From the NCBI RefSeq assembly GCF_003970695.1, contig NZ_CP034570.1, forward strand, positions 1,674,001 through 1,738,000: a stretch of 64,000 bases of DNA, read 5' to 3'. Numbering within the stretch: position 1 is the first letter of the stretch; the number at the start of each line of letters is the position of its first letter. The position numbers were made by a program, and so were the translations under genes. The DNA is from Maribacter sp. MJ134 (GTDB taxonomy: Bacteria; Bacteroidota; Bacteroidia; Flavobacteriales; Flavobacteriaceae). The notes beneath the pieces were generated by a model, which did not search any database, had not been told where the DNA came from, and worked only from the letters and a program-made list of their open reading frames with translations. Of the stretch, positions 46,547 through 55,610 are shown one piece after another.

Positions 46547-48130
46547 TTAGATTTTGTTAGAGGTATGCAAACCGTTTACTATGCGTACTACGTTCAATGG
46601 GTTCGTATTCTGTAGTTCTTTTGGTAACATATTTTGCGGCCAACTTTGATATGCCACTGGGCGCACCCATCTCTTTATGGAAGAAGTCCCTACAGAAGTA
46701 AAACGACTGTCCGTAGTCGCGGGAAAAGGACCTCCGTGTTGCATTGAGGGGCATACTTCTACTCCGGTAGGCACACCGTTAAAAATTATCCTTCCAACCC
46801 TATTCTGTAAACTATCTATAACACTGTTGTAAGTATTCAATTCTACTGTACTTCCCAAAACGGTTCCTGTAAGTTGCCCATCCAACTTTTTAATAATAGC
46901 CTCCAATTCTTCTGTATCCTCACAACGCACCACAATAGAAAACGGACCAAATACTTCTTGATGCAATTTTGTGTTCCGTAAAAAATCAGACCCGTTCACG
47001 GTCAATACTTTCTGTTTCGCAAAGTTTGGTGGTGCGCTTTCTTCGTATGCGGCGACAACATCTACCGTGTCTTGACGGCTCATTTCATCTTTGCCGTTCT
47101 CAAAATTCTCATGAATCTTTGGGTGTAGCATACAAATAGGTTCGGCTTTACTAATTTCCGCTCCCAAGGTGGAAATAAAACCATCTAAAGCAGTACTCTT
47201 TATGGCAAGAATCAGACCGGGGTTTGTACAAAACTGCCCGGCACCCAGTAAAATGGAACCGGCATATTTTTTAGCCCAATCTTCACCCTGTTCTTCCAAA
47301 GCGCTCGGCAGTACTATAACTGGATTTACGCTACCCATTTCAGCAAATACGGGAATAGGTTCCTCACGGCCATTTGCTAGTTTATAAATAGCTGTCCCCC
47401 CTTTAATACTGCCCGTAAAACCGACACCCTTAATTTTATCGTTCATTACCAGTTGCTCCCCGACCGCTATACCACTACTGTTCAAATTCGAAAAAACACC
47501 TTTTGGCATTCCCGTCTTTTCAATAGCCGTGGTAATAGCCGAAGCCACTAGCTCTCCCGTACCGGAGTGCATAGGGTGACTTTTGACGATGACCGGGCAA
47601 CCAGCTGCTAAGGCGCTGGCAGCATCTCCTCCCGCAGTAGAAAAAGCCAAAGGAAAATTACTAGAACCAAAAACAGCTATAGGTCCAATGGGCATTAGCA
47701 TTTTCCTTAGGTCTACTTTAGGAATGGGTTGCCTATCCGGTTTTGCGGTATCTATTGTTGCTTCTACCCAAGAACCTTCCTCCAACAAATCGGCAAACGC
47801 ATTTAATTGGCCTAGGGTTCTTCCCCTTTCTCCGTTAGCTCTTCCTTCAGGTAGACCCGATTCCTGCATGTAAGTGGAAATCAATGTATCCCCCAACGCT
47901 TCAATCTCTAAGGCGATTTGTCTCAAAAATTTCGCTTTCTCCGAACCGGTACACTTTCCATAGGTGACAAAAGCCTCCGCTGCCAAATCACAAGCTGCCT
48001 TTACCTCTTGGGCTGTAGCTTCATGAAAAGTCCATGGTGTAGGCAGATTTAACTTTGGATTAAATGTTTGATAAGTATGTGTGCCTTGTTTAGAGATTTC
48101 ATCTCCGATATAGTTTCCGCCTGTAATCAT
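46547..48130 (-). CDS. Alpha-ketoglutarate semialdehyde dehydrogenase (ALDH family)
   Basis: 527 residues of the NADP-dependent 2,5-dioxovalerate dehydrogenase group. Catalytic Cys301 in GAGQFCTNPG, Glu264 in VFAEMGSVNPV, and NAD(P)-site GFTGS near 238. It oxidises 2-oxoglutarate semialdehyde, the deaminase product, to 2-oxoglutarate, the last step of hydroxyproline use. It lies between the DUF885 gene and the deaminase gene. Confidence 0.92.
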   Translation of the reverse strand: MITGGNYIGDEISKQGTHTYQTFNPKLNLPTPWTFHEATAQEVKAACDLAAEAFVTYGKCTGSEKAKFLRQIALEIEALGDTLISTYMQESGLPEGRANGERGRTLGQLNAFADLLEEGSWVEATIDTAKPDRQPIPKVDLRKMLMPIGPIAVFGSSNFPLAFSTAGGDAASALAAGCPVIVKSHPMHSGTGELVASAITTAIEKTGMPKGVFSNLNSSGIAVGEQLVMNDKIKGVGFTGSIKGGTAIYKLANGREEPIPVFAEMGSVNPVIVLPSALEEQGEDWAKKYAGSILLGAGQFCTNPGLILAIKSTALDGFISTLGAEISKAEPICMLHPKIHENFENGKDEMSRQDTVDVVAAYEESAPPNFAKQKVLTVNGSDFLRNTKLHQEVFGPFSIVVRCEDTEELEAIIKKLDGQLTGTVLGSTVELNTYNSVIDSLQNRVGRIIFNGVPTGVEVCPSMQHGGPFPATTDSRFTSVGTSSIKRWVRPVAYQSWPQNMLPKELQNTNPLNVVRIVNGLHTSNKI

Positions 48131-48159
48131 TGTATGTGCTATAGTTTACTATTAAAAAT

Positions 48160-48200
48160 AAGAAACACTGAACGAAACAATACGCGTTCCAGTGCTTCTT
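48160..48200 (-). terminator. Imperfect hairpin between deaminase and dehydrogenase genes
   Basis: AAGAAaCACTG (48160-48170) can pair with CAGTGcTTCTT (48190-48200), with a further ACG/CGT pair inside. On the minus strand T-rich sequence follows. It may partly terminate or attenuate the deaminase transcript before the next gene. Confidence 0.45.
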
Positions 48201-48224
48201 TTCAAATTTTATGAAATGGTAGGA

Positions 48225-49154
48225 TTAATTATGTACCATATTCAATTCCTTGTACGCTGGCAGGGTAGGTCTTGAAGCCATTCCTTTGGCAATTACTACT
48301 TCTACGCGTGTTCTCTCCGCACCTATTAATGGAAGCCTTGGTGCCCTTACCCTTTCGGTTCCTATTCCTGTGGCAACCTCTGCCATTTTAATATTCTGAA
48401 CCAACTGGGGATTAATATCCAACTCCAATAAAGGCAAGAACCAACGGTAAATTTCAAGTGCTTCTTCCCGTTTTCCAGCTTTTGCCAGTTCAAAAATAGC
48501 ACAGGTTTCCGCCGGAAACGCACATACCAAACCAGCCACCCAGCCGTCCGCACCCATAAGAATACTTTCTAAACCTAGAGTATCTACTCCTGTAAGCACT
48601 TTTAACCTATCTCCAAATCTAGCTTTGATACGCGTAACGTTAGAAATATCCCTTGTAGATTCCTTCACTGCTTGGATATTACTACACTCCATAAGTTCAT
48701 CGAACATATCCAATGTAACCTCAATACCATAATCTACGGGGTTATTGTATATCATAATGGGTAACGAAGTACTATTAGCAACCGTTTTAAAATAAGTTAC
48801 GGTTTCATAATCGTTGGCCTTGTACCGCATTGGGGGTAACATCATTAGACCCTTTGCCCCACATTCCTCAGCTACCTTTGCTGCATGTATGGCACCCTTA
48901 GTCGTTTGCTCAGCTATATTGATGATTACGGGAACCGCACCCTTTACCATCTTAACCGTTTCTATAATTAGCGTCCGCTTCTCCTCGTACGTTAGCGTAC
49001 TTGCCTCTCCCAGCGTTCCACCGAGGATAATTCCAGAAACGCCAGCTTCTAGTTGCGCTTTTATGTTTACTTCGAACATCTCCATATCCAAAGTATCATC
49101 TTCTTTGAACTTTGTCGTTACAGCGGGCATTACCCCTTTCCATTGAACACTCAT
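48225..49154 (-). CDS. Dihydrodipicolinate synthase family: pyrroline-4-hydroxy-2-carboxylate deaminase
   Basis: 309 residues from the ATG at 49154 (MSVQWKGVMPAVTTKF). TIM-barrel class I aldolase fold with Schiff-base Lys164 in IQAVKEST and Tyr136 in IMIYNNPVDYG. In hydroxyproline clusters this branch deaminates pyrroline-4-hydroxy-2-carboxylate to 2-oxoglutarate semialdehyde. The upstream ATG at 49196 would add an improbable leader. It is the first gene of the minus-strand cluster, opposite the AraC regulator. Confidence 0.9.
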   Translation of the reverse strand: MSVQWKGVMPAVTTKFKEDDTLDMEMFEVNIKAQLEAGVSGIILGGTLGEASTLTYEEKRTLIIETVKMVKGAVPVIINIAEQTTKGAIHAAKVAEECGAKGLMMLPPMRYKANDYETVTYFKTVANSTSLPIMIYNNPVDYGIEVTLDMFDELMECSNIQAVKESTRDISNVTRIKARFGDRLKVLTGVDTLGLESILMGADGWVAGLVCAFPAETCAIFELAKAGKREEALEIYRWFLPLLELDINPQLVQNIKMAEVATGIGTERVRAPRLPLIGAERTRVEVVIAKGMASRPTLPAYKELNMVHN

Positions 49155-49175
49155 ATGTAATAATTTAATTTTCCA

Positions 49176-49183
49176 CAAAAATA
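49176..49183 (-). promoter_or_regulatory. Possible -7 element of the hydroxyproline operon
   Basis: The minus strand reads TATTTTTG (complement of 49176-49183), matching TAnnTTTG, 22 bases before the deaminase start. No TTG box at a normal distance was found, which would fit a promoter that needs the AraC-type activator. Confidence 0.4.
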
Positions 49184-49286
49184 GAAACCATAGCATCTAT
49201 TCCTATACCTGAATTTTAGCCATATATAAGCTTATATTACCTCAAAAATTACATAACTTAGTGTTTTGAGATAAATTACAGTTATA

Positions 49287-50132
49287 TTGAAAGTACTTCC
49301 CTTTGAAATTTCAAAACCAGTTGACGTACATCTGCTTGTGCAGATAGACAAGGGTTTAGTATTTTTTGATAAACTTCATCAACACAAGGAAATACAGATA
49401 AGCCTTATTGTCAACGGCAGCGGTAAACTCATTGTAGGTGATAGCGTTCATTCTTTCGGTGCTGGCGAAGTTTTTGTCATTGGCAGTCAGGTTCCCCATC
49501 TATTTCAGAGTACCCCTAGCAAAGAACACGCGCACATGATCTCCCTATTCTTTACTCCACATAGTTTTGGGGCGGATTTTTTTGATATCCCTGATTTAGA
49601 ACAGATTACACCGTTTTTTAAAGTGGCGAACAAAAGCTTTAAAGTAAGCCCCATTAAGCCGGATATTACAGAAATAATGCTTCAAATTCCTTTAAAGGAT
49701 AAACTGAACAGATTTATTCTATTTTTAAAACTCTTGGAACTGATAAGTTCGTCCAAAGTAGAAACCTTGACCGAATTTATAAATCCTAAGGCCTTAAATT
49801 CCAACGAAGGTAAACGCTTACAGGATGTTTTTGACTATGTCACCAAGAACTTTCAAGCTGATATAAAGCTTGCCACAGCTGCTAATTTGGCATTTATGAC
49901 CCCGAACGCATTCTGTAGATTTTTTAAACAACGTACCGATAAGTCGTTCTTTCAATTTCTCATAGAACTACGTATAGCCCATGCGTGTCAACTACTTGTT
50001 ACCAAAAAGGATATGACCATTATAGAAGTCGCCGAGGAATCTGGCTTTAAATCGATATCAAATTTCAACAAAAAATTCAAGTCTTTGAAAAACTGCACTC
50101 CGAGCGATTATAGAATTTCGGTTGGCGCGTAG
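49287..50132 (+). CDS. AraC-family transcriptional regulator of the hydroxyproline cluster (TTG start)
   Basis: 281 residues. N-terminal cupin sensing domain (about 1-110; HQHKEIQISLIVNGSG and GEVFVIGSQVPHLF) and C-terminal double helix-turn-helix of AraC type (about 180-281; AANLAFMTPNAFCRFFKQ, IIEVAEESGFKSISNFNKKF). A TAA at 49272-49274 leaves TTG at 49287 as the only standard start before the conserved region. Divergent from the catabolic genes with 132 bases between them, it is the probable local activator; the ligand is presumably hydroxyproline or an intermediate. Confidence 0.88.
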   Translation: MKVLPFEISKPVDVHLLVQIDKGLVFFDKLHQHKEIQISLIVNGSGKLIVGDSVHSFGAGEVFVIGSQVPHLFQSTPSKEHAHMISLFFTPHSFGADFFDIPDLEQITPFFKVANKSFKVSPIKPDITEIMLQIPLKDKLNRFILFLKLLELISSSKVETLTEFINPKALNSNEGKRLQDVFDYVTKNFQADIKLATAANLAFMTPNAFCRFFKQRTDKSFFQFLIELRIAHACQLLVTKKDMTIIEVAEESGFKSISNFNKKFKSLKNCTPSDYRISVGA

Positions 50133-50239
50133 ACCAAATTAATACGCCTTGATTTATCTATTAATCGTACGGACAAATTTTTATTAAAGTTTAAGGTGAG
50201 GAATTACACTAATTTATTATGATATCAGAGATACCTTTT

Positions 50240-50247
50240 TATCTTTG
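50240..50247 (+). promoter_or_regulatory. -7 promoter element of tRNA-Leu
   Basis: TATCTTTG matches TAnnTTTG, 17 bases ahead of the tRNA. No clear TTG at the usual distance. Confidence 0.5.
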
Positions 50248-50263
50248 TGGCCTTATAAAACTT

Positions 50264-50347
50264 GCCCACGTGGTGAAATTGGTAGACACGCTACCTTGAG
50301 GGGGTAGTGTTCGCAAGGACGTGCTAGTTCGAATCTAGTCGTGGGCA
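50264..50347 (+). tRNA. tRNA-Leu (GAG)
   Basis: An 84-nt class II tRNA: acceptor GCCCACG/CGTGGGC with discriminator A, anticodon stem CTACC/GGTAG with loop TTGAGGG giving GAG (leucine), a long variable arm (TGTTCGCAAGGACGT) and T-arm TAGTTCGAATCTA. No encoded CCA. Confidence 0.97.
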
Positions 50348-50351
50348 CATG

Positions 50352-50376
50352 AAAGTCAGGTTAATCCTGACTTTTT
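50352..50376 (+). terminator. Terminator after tRNA-Leu
   Basis: AAAGTCAGG (50352-50360) pairs perfectly with CCTGACTTT (50366-50374) around a 5-base loop, with a T-run to follow, 4 bases after the tRNA. Confidence 0.9.
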
Positions 50377-50426
50377 CATTGGTAAAAATTTAACGAAGCA
50401 TTTTTCTTACCTACGGCATAATGTTG

Positions 50427-50434
50427 TAAATTTG
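50427..50434 (+). promoter_or_regulatory. Possible -7 element of the merR-crt operon
   Basis: TAAATTTG matches TAnnTTTG and lies 22 bases before the MerR-family start at 50456. The -33 box is weak (TTTTTC region). Confidence 0.45.
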
Positions 50435-50455
50435 TTTAACTCTTTTTTCAAAAGT

Positions 50456-51355
50456 ATGAACAACGTAAAAAAACAATTCAGTATCCGTGATTTAGAAAAT
50501 CTTTCTGGGATTAAGGCCCATACCATTAGAATATGGGAAAAGCGGTACAATTTGCTATCACCTGAAAGAACCGACACCAATATCAGGAACTATAGTTTGG
50601 CAAGCCTTCAGAAGCTTTTGAACGTTACACTACTTTATCACAACGGACATAAAATTTCTAAGATTGCAAAAATACCTGAAAACGAAATACCGCTAGTGGT
50701 CAGGGAAATAGTAGCCAAAAACAGTAATAAGAATCACGCCATAAATTCGTTTAAGTTGGCCATGGTCAATTTTGACCAGACCATCTTCTTTAATACGTAT
50801 AACAATCTCCTTAGTCAACAGTCGTTTAGGGAAATTTTCAAAGAGACCTTTATTCCGTTGCTTAACGAACTAGGATTGTTATGGCAAACAGATACGATAA
50901 GTCCGGCTCATGAGCACTTTATAACTAGTCTTATAAAACAGAAAATATTACTGAACACAGAGAAATTGCAACATTTGAAGCCTACAAAAACTGATAAAGT
51001 TTTTGTGGCCTACTTACCGGAAAATGAAATCCATGAAATTGGCTTGCTATATCTTAACTACGAAATTGTACTTCGAGGCTATAAATGTATTTATTTAGGG
51101 CAGACCGTACCAATGGAAAACTTAATGGATGTAATGAAATACTTCGAAGATATTTACTTTCTTTCCTATTTTACCGTAGTGCCTGAAAAGGACCGGATAA
51201 ACAAATACATCAAGGATTTTGAAGAATTGGTATCCGAGTACAACAATCCTAATCTATGGATATTGGGAAGGCAAGTTCAGCATATCGATGAAGCTAAACT
51301 CCCAAAATTCGTTAAGACGTTTACATCCATAGAGGAAGTAATAAGCAAACTTTAA
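50456..51355 (+). CDS. MerR-family regulator with B12-binding domain (CarH/LitR-like photoreceptor)
   Basis: 299 residues from the ATG at 50456. N-terminal MerR helix-turn-helix (about 8-75; FSIRDLENLSGIKAHTIRIW), a helical B12-cap domain with the CarH signature Trp143, nine residues, Glu153-His154, and a cobalamin-binding domain with His193 in ENEIHEIG (the ExHxxG lower-ligand motif). CarH proteins hold adenosylcobalamin, repress carotenoid genes in the dark and release DNA in light. Placed 20 bases before crtI, it most likely represses its own operon. Confidence 0.92.
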   Translation: MNNVKKQFSIRDLENLSGIKAHTIRIWEKRYNLLSPERTDTNIRNYSLASLQKLLNVTLLYHNGHKISKIAKIPENEIPLVVREIVAKNSNKNHAINSFKLAMVNFDQTIFFNTYNNLLSQQSFREIFKETFIPLLNELGLLWQTDTISPAHEHFITSLIKQKILLNTEKLQHLKPTKTDKVFVAYLPENEIHEIGLLYLNYEIVLRGYKCIYLGQTVPMENLMDVMKYFEDIYFLSYFTVVPEKDRINKYIKDFEELVSEYNNPNLWILGRQVQHIDEAKLPKFVKTFTSIEEVISKL

Positions 51356-51375
51356 GAGGTAACATCTCAAAATAA

Positions 51376-52833
51376 ATGGCTAAAAAAGTTATCGTTATAG
51401 GTTCTGGATTCTCATCCCTTTCAGCAGCCTGTTATCTTGCAAAGGAGGGATTTGAAGTTTCTATCTACGAAAAAAACAGAACCGTAGGCGGCAGAGCTTC
51501 TCAATATACCAAAAAGGGTTTTACCTTTGACATGGGTCCAAGTTGGTACTGGATGCCCGATATTTTTGATAAATTCTTCGCTGATTTCGGAAAAAAAACT
51601 AGCGATTACTACCAGTTGGACAAGTTAAGTCCTGCGTACAAAATTTTCTTTTCCGATGATGTGATTACCATTGGAGATTCAATGGATAAAATTTGTTCGG
51701 AGTTCGAAAGGATAGAAAAAGGCAGTGCAAAAAAGTTACGCAAGTTCATATCCCAAGCGCAGGAAAATTACGATATCGCCATTAATAAGGTAGTCCTAAG
51801 ACCTGGAATCTCTCCATTAGAATTGGTTACAAAGGAAACGATACTCAAGGTAGACCAGTTTTTCAAAACAATAAGCACGGAAGTCCGCAGAAGATTTAAA
51901 AATCCCAAGCTTATAGCTACTTTGGAATTTCCCGTACTGTTTCTAGGTGCCAAACCGAGTAAAACCCCATCTTTTTACAGCTTTATGAATTTTGCAGACT
52001 TCGGTCTAGGCACATGGCACCCGCAGGGCGGCATGTATGAAATTATTAAAGCCATGAAAAGTCTAGCGGAAGAACTTGGAGTGAACATTCATACAGGTAA
52101 AGCTATTGAGAAAATTGTTGTGAACAATGGTTCAAGTCAAGGGGTTTTGTGTGATGGAGAGACCATAAATGCCGATGTGGTATTAAGCGGTGCAGATTAT
52201 CACCACTCGGAGGGTTTATTGGATAAAAAGTATAGACAGTACAAAGAAAGTTATTGGGACAAGAAAACCTTTGCTCCCTCTTCCCTATTGTTCTATATAG
52301 GTTTTGATAAAAAATTAAAGAACATACAGCATCATAATCTATTCTTTGATACGGATTTTGAAGTGCATGCACAAGAAATTTATGATACTCCCGAGTGGCC
52401 TACAGACCCCCTATTCTATGCTAATTTCCCATCGGTAACAGACGAAAAAATGGCTCCAAACAATTGTGAGACAGGGTTTTTCCTAGTTCCTATCGCTCCC
52501 GGACTAAGCGACACCCCTGCTCTAAGAAGCCAATATTTCGATTTAATAATGGACAGATTTGAAAAAAGAACAGGTCAAAACATAACAAATAATATTATCT
52601 TCAAGGAATCTTTCTGTGTTAATGATTTCATTGAAAAATATAACTCTTACAAAGGCAACGCTTACGGAATGGCCAATACGCTTTCCCAGACTGCATTTTT
52701 AAGACCAAGATTAAAGAGCAAGAAGGTGCAAAATCTTTTTTTTACAGGTCAACTTACAGTTCCAGGGCCTGGGGTTCCCCCTTCTTTAATATCCGGCAAA
52801 TTAGTGTCGGAATTAATAGTTAAAGATAATTAG
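51376..52833 (+). CDS. crtI: Phytoene desaturase
   Basis: 485 residues. FAD motif VIVIGSGFSSLSAACYL (about 4-20), NRTVGGRASQYTKKGFTFD and GPSWYWMP near the N-terminus, and the C-terminal VPGPGVPPSLISGKL segment of CrtI-type desaturases. It turns phytoene into lycopene. Second gene of the carotenoid operon, 7 bases before crtB. Confidence 0.94.
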   Translation: MAKKVIVIGSGFSSLSAACYLAKEGFEVSIYEKNRTVGGRASQYTKKGFTFDMGPSWYWMPDIFDKFFADFGKKTSDYYQLDKLSPAYKIFFSDDVITIGDSMDKICSEFERIEKGSAKKLRKFISQAQENYDIAINKVVLRPGISPLELVTKETILKVDQFFKTISTEVRRRFKNPKLIATLEFPVLFLGAKPSKTPSFYSFMNFADFGLGTWHPQGGMYEIIKAMKSLAEELGVNIHTGKAIEKIVVNNGSSQGVLCDGETINADVVLSGADYHHSEGLLDKKYRQYKESYWDKKTFAPSSLLFYIGFDKKLKNIQHHNLFFDTDFEVHAQEIYDTPEWPTDPLFYANFPSVTDEKMAPNNCETGFFLVPIAPGLSDTPALRSQYFDLIMDRFEKRTGQNITNNIIFKESFCVNDFIEKYNSYKGNAYGMANTLSQTAFLRPRLKSKKVQNLFFTGQLTVPGPGVPPSLISGKLVSELIVKDN

Positions 52834-52840
52834 TACCGGA

Positions 52841-53680
52841 ATGAAAGTTACTTTTGACATGGTCTCCTATCAGTGCAGTAAGCTCGTAACAGAGAAATAC
52901 AGCACTTCTTTTGCATTGGCCACTAAAATGCTGGATAACTCTATACGGAGTGATATTTATAATATTTACGGTTTTGTGCGCTTTGCAGATGAAATAGTGG
53001 ACACTTTCCATGATTACGACAAAGATGTACTTTTTAATAAGTTTGATACAGATTTAGAAGAAGCCCTAGAATCAAAAATTAGCCTAAACCCTATATTGAA
53101 CTCCTTTCAACACACCTTCCATAAATACAACATTCCCAAACATTTAGTGGATTCTTTTATGAAAAGCATGCGAATGGACCTGACCAAAAGTATCTACAAG
53201 ACCGATCAGGAATACAAAGAATACATCTATGGTTCCGCTGATGTCGTAGGTTTAATGTGTTTAAAAGTTTTTGTAAAAGGCTGTCCAGATTCATATGATA
53301 GTCTCAAAGAATCTGCAATGGCTTTAGGCTCAGCGTTTCAAAAGGTGAATTTTTTAAGAGATGTAAAGGCCGATTTTGAGGAACTGAACCGCTCCTATTT
53401 TCCTAATACCAACCTTACCGAATTGGACGAGGATTCTAAAAAAAGGATTGTAGATGAAATTAGGGCAGATTTTCAGTTAGGCTACGAAGGAATTTTAAAA
53501 TTACCGATGGAAGCAAAATTTGGTGTTTACACCGCTTATAAATACTACTATAAATTATTACAGAAACTTCAAAATACGCCGTCGCTAGATATTAAAAACA
53601 CTCGAATAAGAGTTCCCAATTATCAGAAGTTTGGTCTTTTGGCTAGATCCTATGTTAAATATAAAATGAATTTAGTTTAG
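52841..53680 (+). CDS. crtB: Phytoene synthase
   Basis: 279 residues of the squalene/phytoene synthase family. Both Asp-rich motifs are seen: VRFADEIVDTFHDYD (about 47-60) and NFLRDVKADFEELNRSYFP (about 168-186). It joins two geranylgeranyl diphosphates to make phytoene, the committed step. It abuts crtZ with no gap. Confidence 0.95.
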   Translation: MKVTFDMVSYQCSKLVTEKYSTSFALATKMLDNSIRSDIYNIYGFVRFADEIVDTFHDYDKDVLFNKFDTDLEEALESKISLNPILNSFQHTFHKYNIPKHLVDSFMKSMRMDLTKSIYKTDQEYKEYIYGSADVVGLMCLKVFVKGCPDSYDSLKESAMALGSAFQKVNFLRDVKADFEELNRSYFPNTNLTELDEDSKKRIVDEIRADFQLGYEGILKLPMEAKFGVYTAYKYYYKLLQKLQNTPSLDIKNTRIRVPNYQKFGLLARSYVKYKMNLV

Positions 53681-54127
53681 ATGAAAACAGCAATCTGGAT
53701 ACTTATTTTTTTAGGTACGTTTTCCTTAATGGAATTTATGGCGTGGTTTACACATAAATATGTAATGCATGGCTTTCTTTGGAGTCTTCATAAGGACCAT
53801 CATCATAAAGATCATGATTCTTGGTTTGAAAGAAACGATGCCTTTTTTATTTTTTATGCAGTGGTTAGCATGTCCCTATTCTATGCGGCAGCCAACGGTT
53901 TTTGGTACGGCTGGCCTTTAGGTTTTGGCATTATGGCCTATGGAGCCGCCTATTTTTTGGTACACGATATATTCATACATCAAAGGTTTAAATTATTCAG
54001 GAACGCCAATCACTGGTATGCAAAAGGCGTTAGAAGGGCACACAAGATACATCACAAGCATTTAGGCAAGGGTGATGGTGAATGCTTTGGAATGTTATTT
54101 GTTCCGTTCAAGTATTTTAAAAAATAA
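53681..54127 (+). CDS. crtZ: Beta-carotene hydroxylase
   Basis: 148 residues, membrane-bound di-iron hydroxylase of the fatty acid hydroxylase superfamily. Histidine clusters HKYVMHG, HKDHHHKDH, HDIFIHQRF and RRAHKIHHKHLG bind the irons; about four membrane helices. It puts 3-hydroxyls on beta-ionone rings. One base before the next gene. Confidence 0.95.
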   Translation: MKTAIWILIFLGTFSLMEFMAWFTHKYVMHGFLWSLHKDHHHKDHDSWFERNDAFFIFYAVVSMSLFYAAANGFWYGWPLGFGIMAYGAAYFLVHDIFIHQRFKLFRNANHWYAKGVRRAHKIHHKHLGKGDGECFGMLFVPFKYFKK

Positions 54128-54128
54128 A

Positions 54129-55610
54129 ATGTCCAAAGCTTTAGTAGTAGGTGCCGGTATTGCTGGTCTAGCCGTTGCACTAAGGCTAAGAAAAAAAGGC
54201 TATACAGTTGCTGTATTTGAAGGTAATGCCTATCCAGGAGGAAAACTGCACGAATTTTCCTTAGGACCATATAGATTCGATTGGGGACCTTCATTATTTA
54301 CTATGCCACATTTGGTTACTGAATTATTCGAGCTTTTTAACGAACAAGCCTCCGAACACTTTAACTACATAAAAAAAGACCATTCCTGTTTTTATTTTTG
54401 GGAAGACGGCACGAGTTTTAACGCCTCAACTAACCCGGATTTATTTGCAGAAAATTTGGTTTCTAATTTTGGAGAAAACAAGGTAGCCGTTGAAAATTAT
54501 CTCCAAAAAAATAAAAAAAAGTATGACTTAACCGCAAAATTATTTTTAGAAAGTTCACTTCACAAACTAAAAACCTATATATCCAAGGATACCCTCAAGG
54601 CGCTCATCAATTTTAAGAAACTAGACCTGTACGGTACGTTGAACGATGTTAATACAACAAGTTTTAACAATCCTAAAATAGTTCAGCTTTTTAATAGGTA
54701 CGCTACATATAACGGTTCTGACCCGTACAAAACTCCAGGAATCATGTCCATGATTCCACATCTTGAAATGGATATGGGAACCTATTTCCCGGAAGGCGGT
54801 ATGCACAACATTACCAAAAGCTTATATAAACTTGCTGTTTCTCAAGGTGTACAATTTTACTTTGGGGAACGAGTCGAGAATATCGCCATTACTAATGATA
54901 AAGCGACAGGAATCAATACCAGAGTAGGATACTACCCGGCGGATGTTGTGGTAACCAACGCTGATATAGCTGCGACCTATAAAGATTTACTGGTTGCGCA
55001 AAAAGAACCCAAGAGAACCCTGAACCAAGAAAAATCGAGTTCGGCAATTATATTCTATTGGGGCATTGCCCGGAGCTTCCCTGAATTAGATTTACATAAC
55101 ATTTTCTTTAGCTCCGATTACCAAAAGGAATTCAACGCCATTTTCAATGAGAAAAAACCCCCGGAAGACCCTACAATCTATATAAACATATCCAGCAAGA
55201 ACAGTCCTAAGGATGCGCCGAAAGGATGCGAAAACTGGTTTGTTATGGTTAATGCGCCTTCGGCAAATGGACAGGATTGGGATAGAATTAAAACTAGGGT
55301 AAGGAAAAAAATTATTGAAAAGACCAATAAGATACTTGGAACGGATATTGAAAAATATATAGTTGAAGAGGACAGTTTAGACCCTCTTCAGATAGAAAAG
55401 AAAACAGGTTCCGTAGGCGGAGCTCTTTATGGTGCTTCAAGCAATTCTAAATTCGCTGCTTTTTTAAGACATCCCAATTTTAGTTCCCATATTTCTGGAT
55501 TATATTTTTGTGGTGGTTCTGTACATCCTGGTGGCGGAATACCCTTGTGCCTCCTATCGGCCAAAATAACGAGTGATTTAATCCCAGACGCACCGATTCA
55601 TGGAACCTAA
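54129..55610 (+). CDS. crtD: CrtD-like carotenoid desaturase (FAD oxidoreductase)
   Basis: 493 residues from the ATG at 54129. FAD motif ALVVGAGIAGLAVALRL, NAYPGGKLHEF, GPSLFTMP, and the C-terminal GGSVHPGGGIPLCLLSAK of the CrtI/CrtD family. In flavobacteria the second desaturase beside CrtI is usually a CrtD-type 3,4-desaturase for acyclic ends of myxol or saproxanthin-like carotenoids. A start 19 codons upstream lies within crtZ and is rejected. It overlaps cruF by 11 bases. Confidence 0.85.
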   Translation: MSKALVVGAGIAGLAVALRLRKKGYTVAVFEGNAYPGGKLHEFSLGPYRFDWGPSLFTMPHLVTELFELFNEQASEHFNYIKKDHSCFYFWEDGTSFNASTNPDLFAENLVSNFGENKVAVENYLQKNKKKYDLTAKLFLESSLHKLKTYISKDTLKALINFKKLDLYGTLNDVNTTSFNNPKIVQLFNRYATYNGSDPYKTPGIMSMIPHLEMDMGTYFPEGGMHNITKSLYKLAVSQGVQFYFGERVENIAITNDKATGINTRVGYYPADVVVTNADIAATYKDLLVAQKEPKRTLNQEKSSSAIIFYWGIARSFPELDLHNIFFSSDYQKEFNAIFNEKKPPEDPTIYINISSKNSPKDAPKGCENWFVMVNAPSANGQDWDRIKTRVRKKIIEKTNKILGTDIEKYIVEEDSLDPLQIEKKTGSVGGALYGASSNSKFAAFLRHPNFSSHISGLYFCGGSVHPGGGIPLCLLSAKITSDLIPDAPIHGT

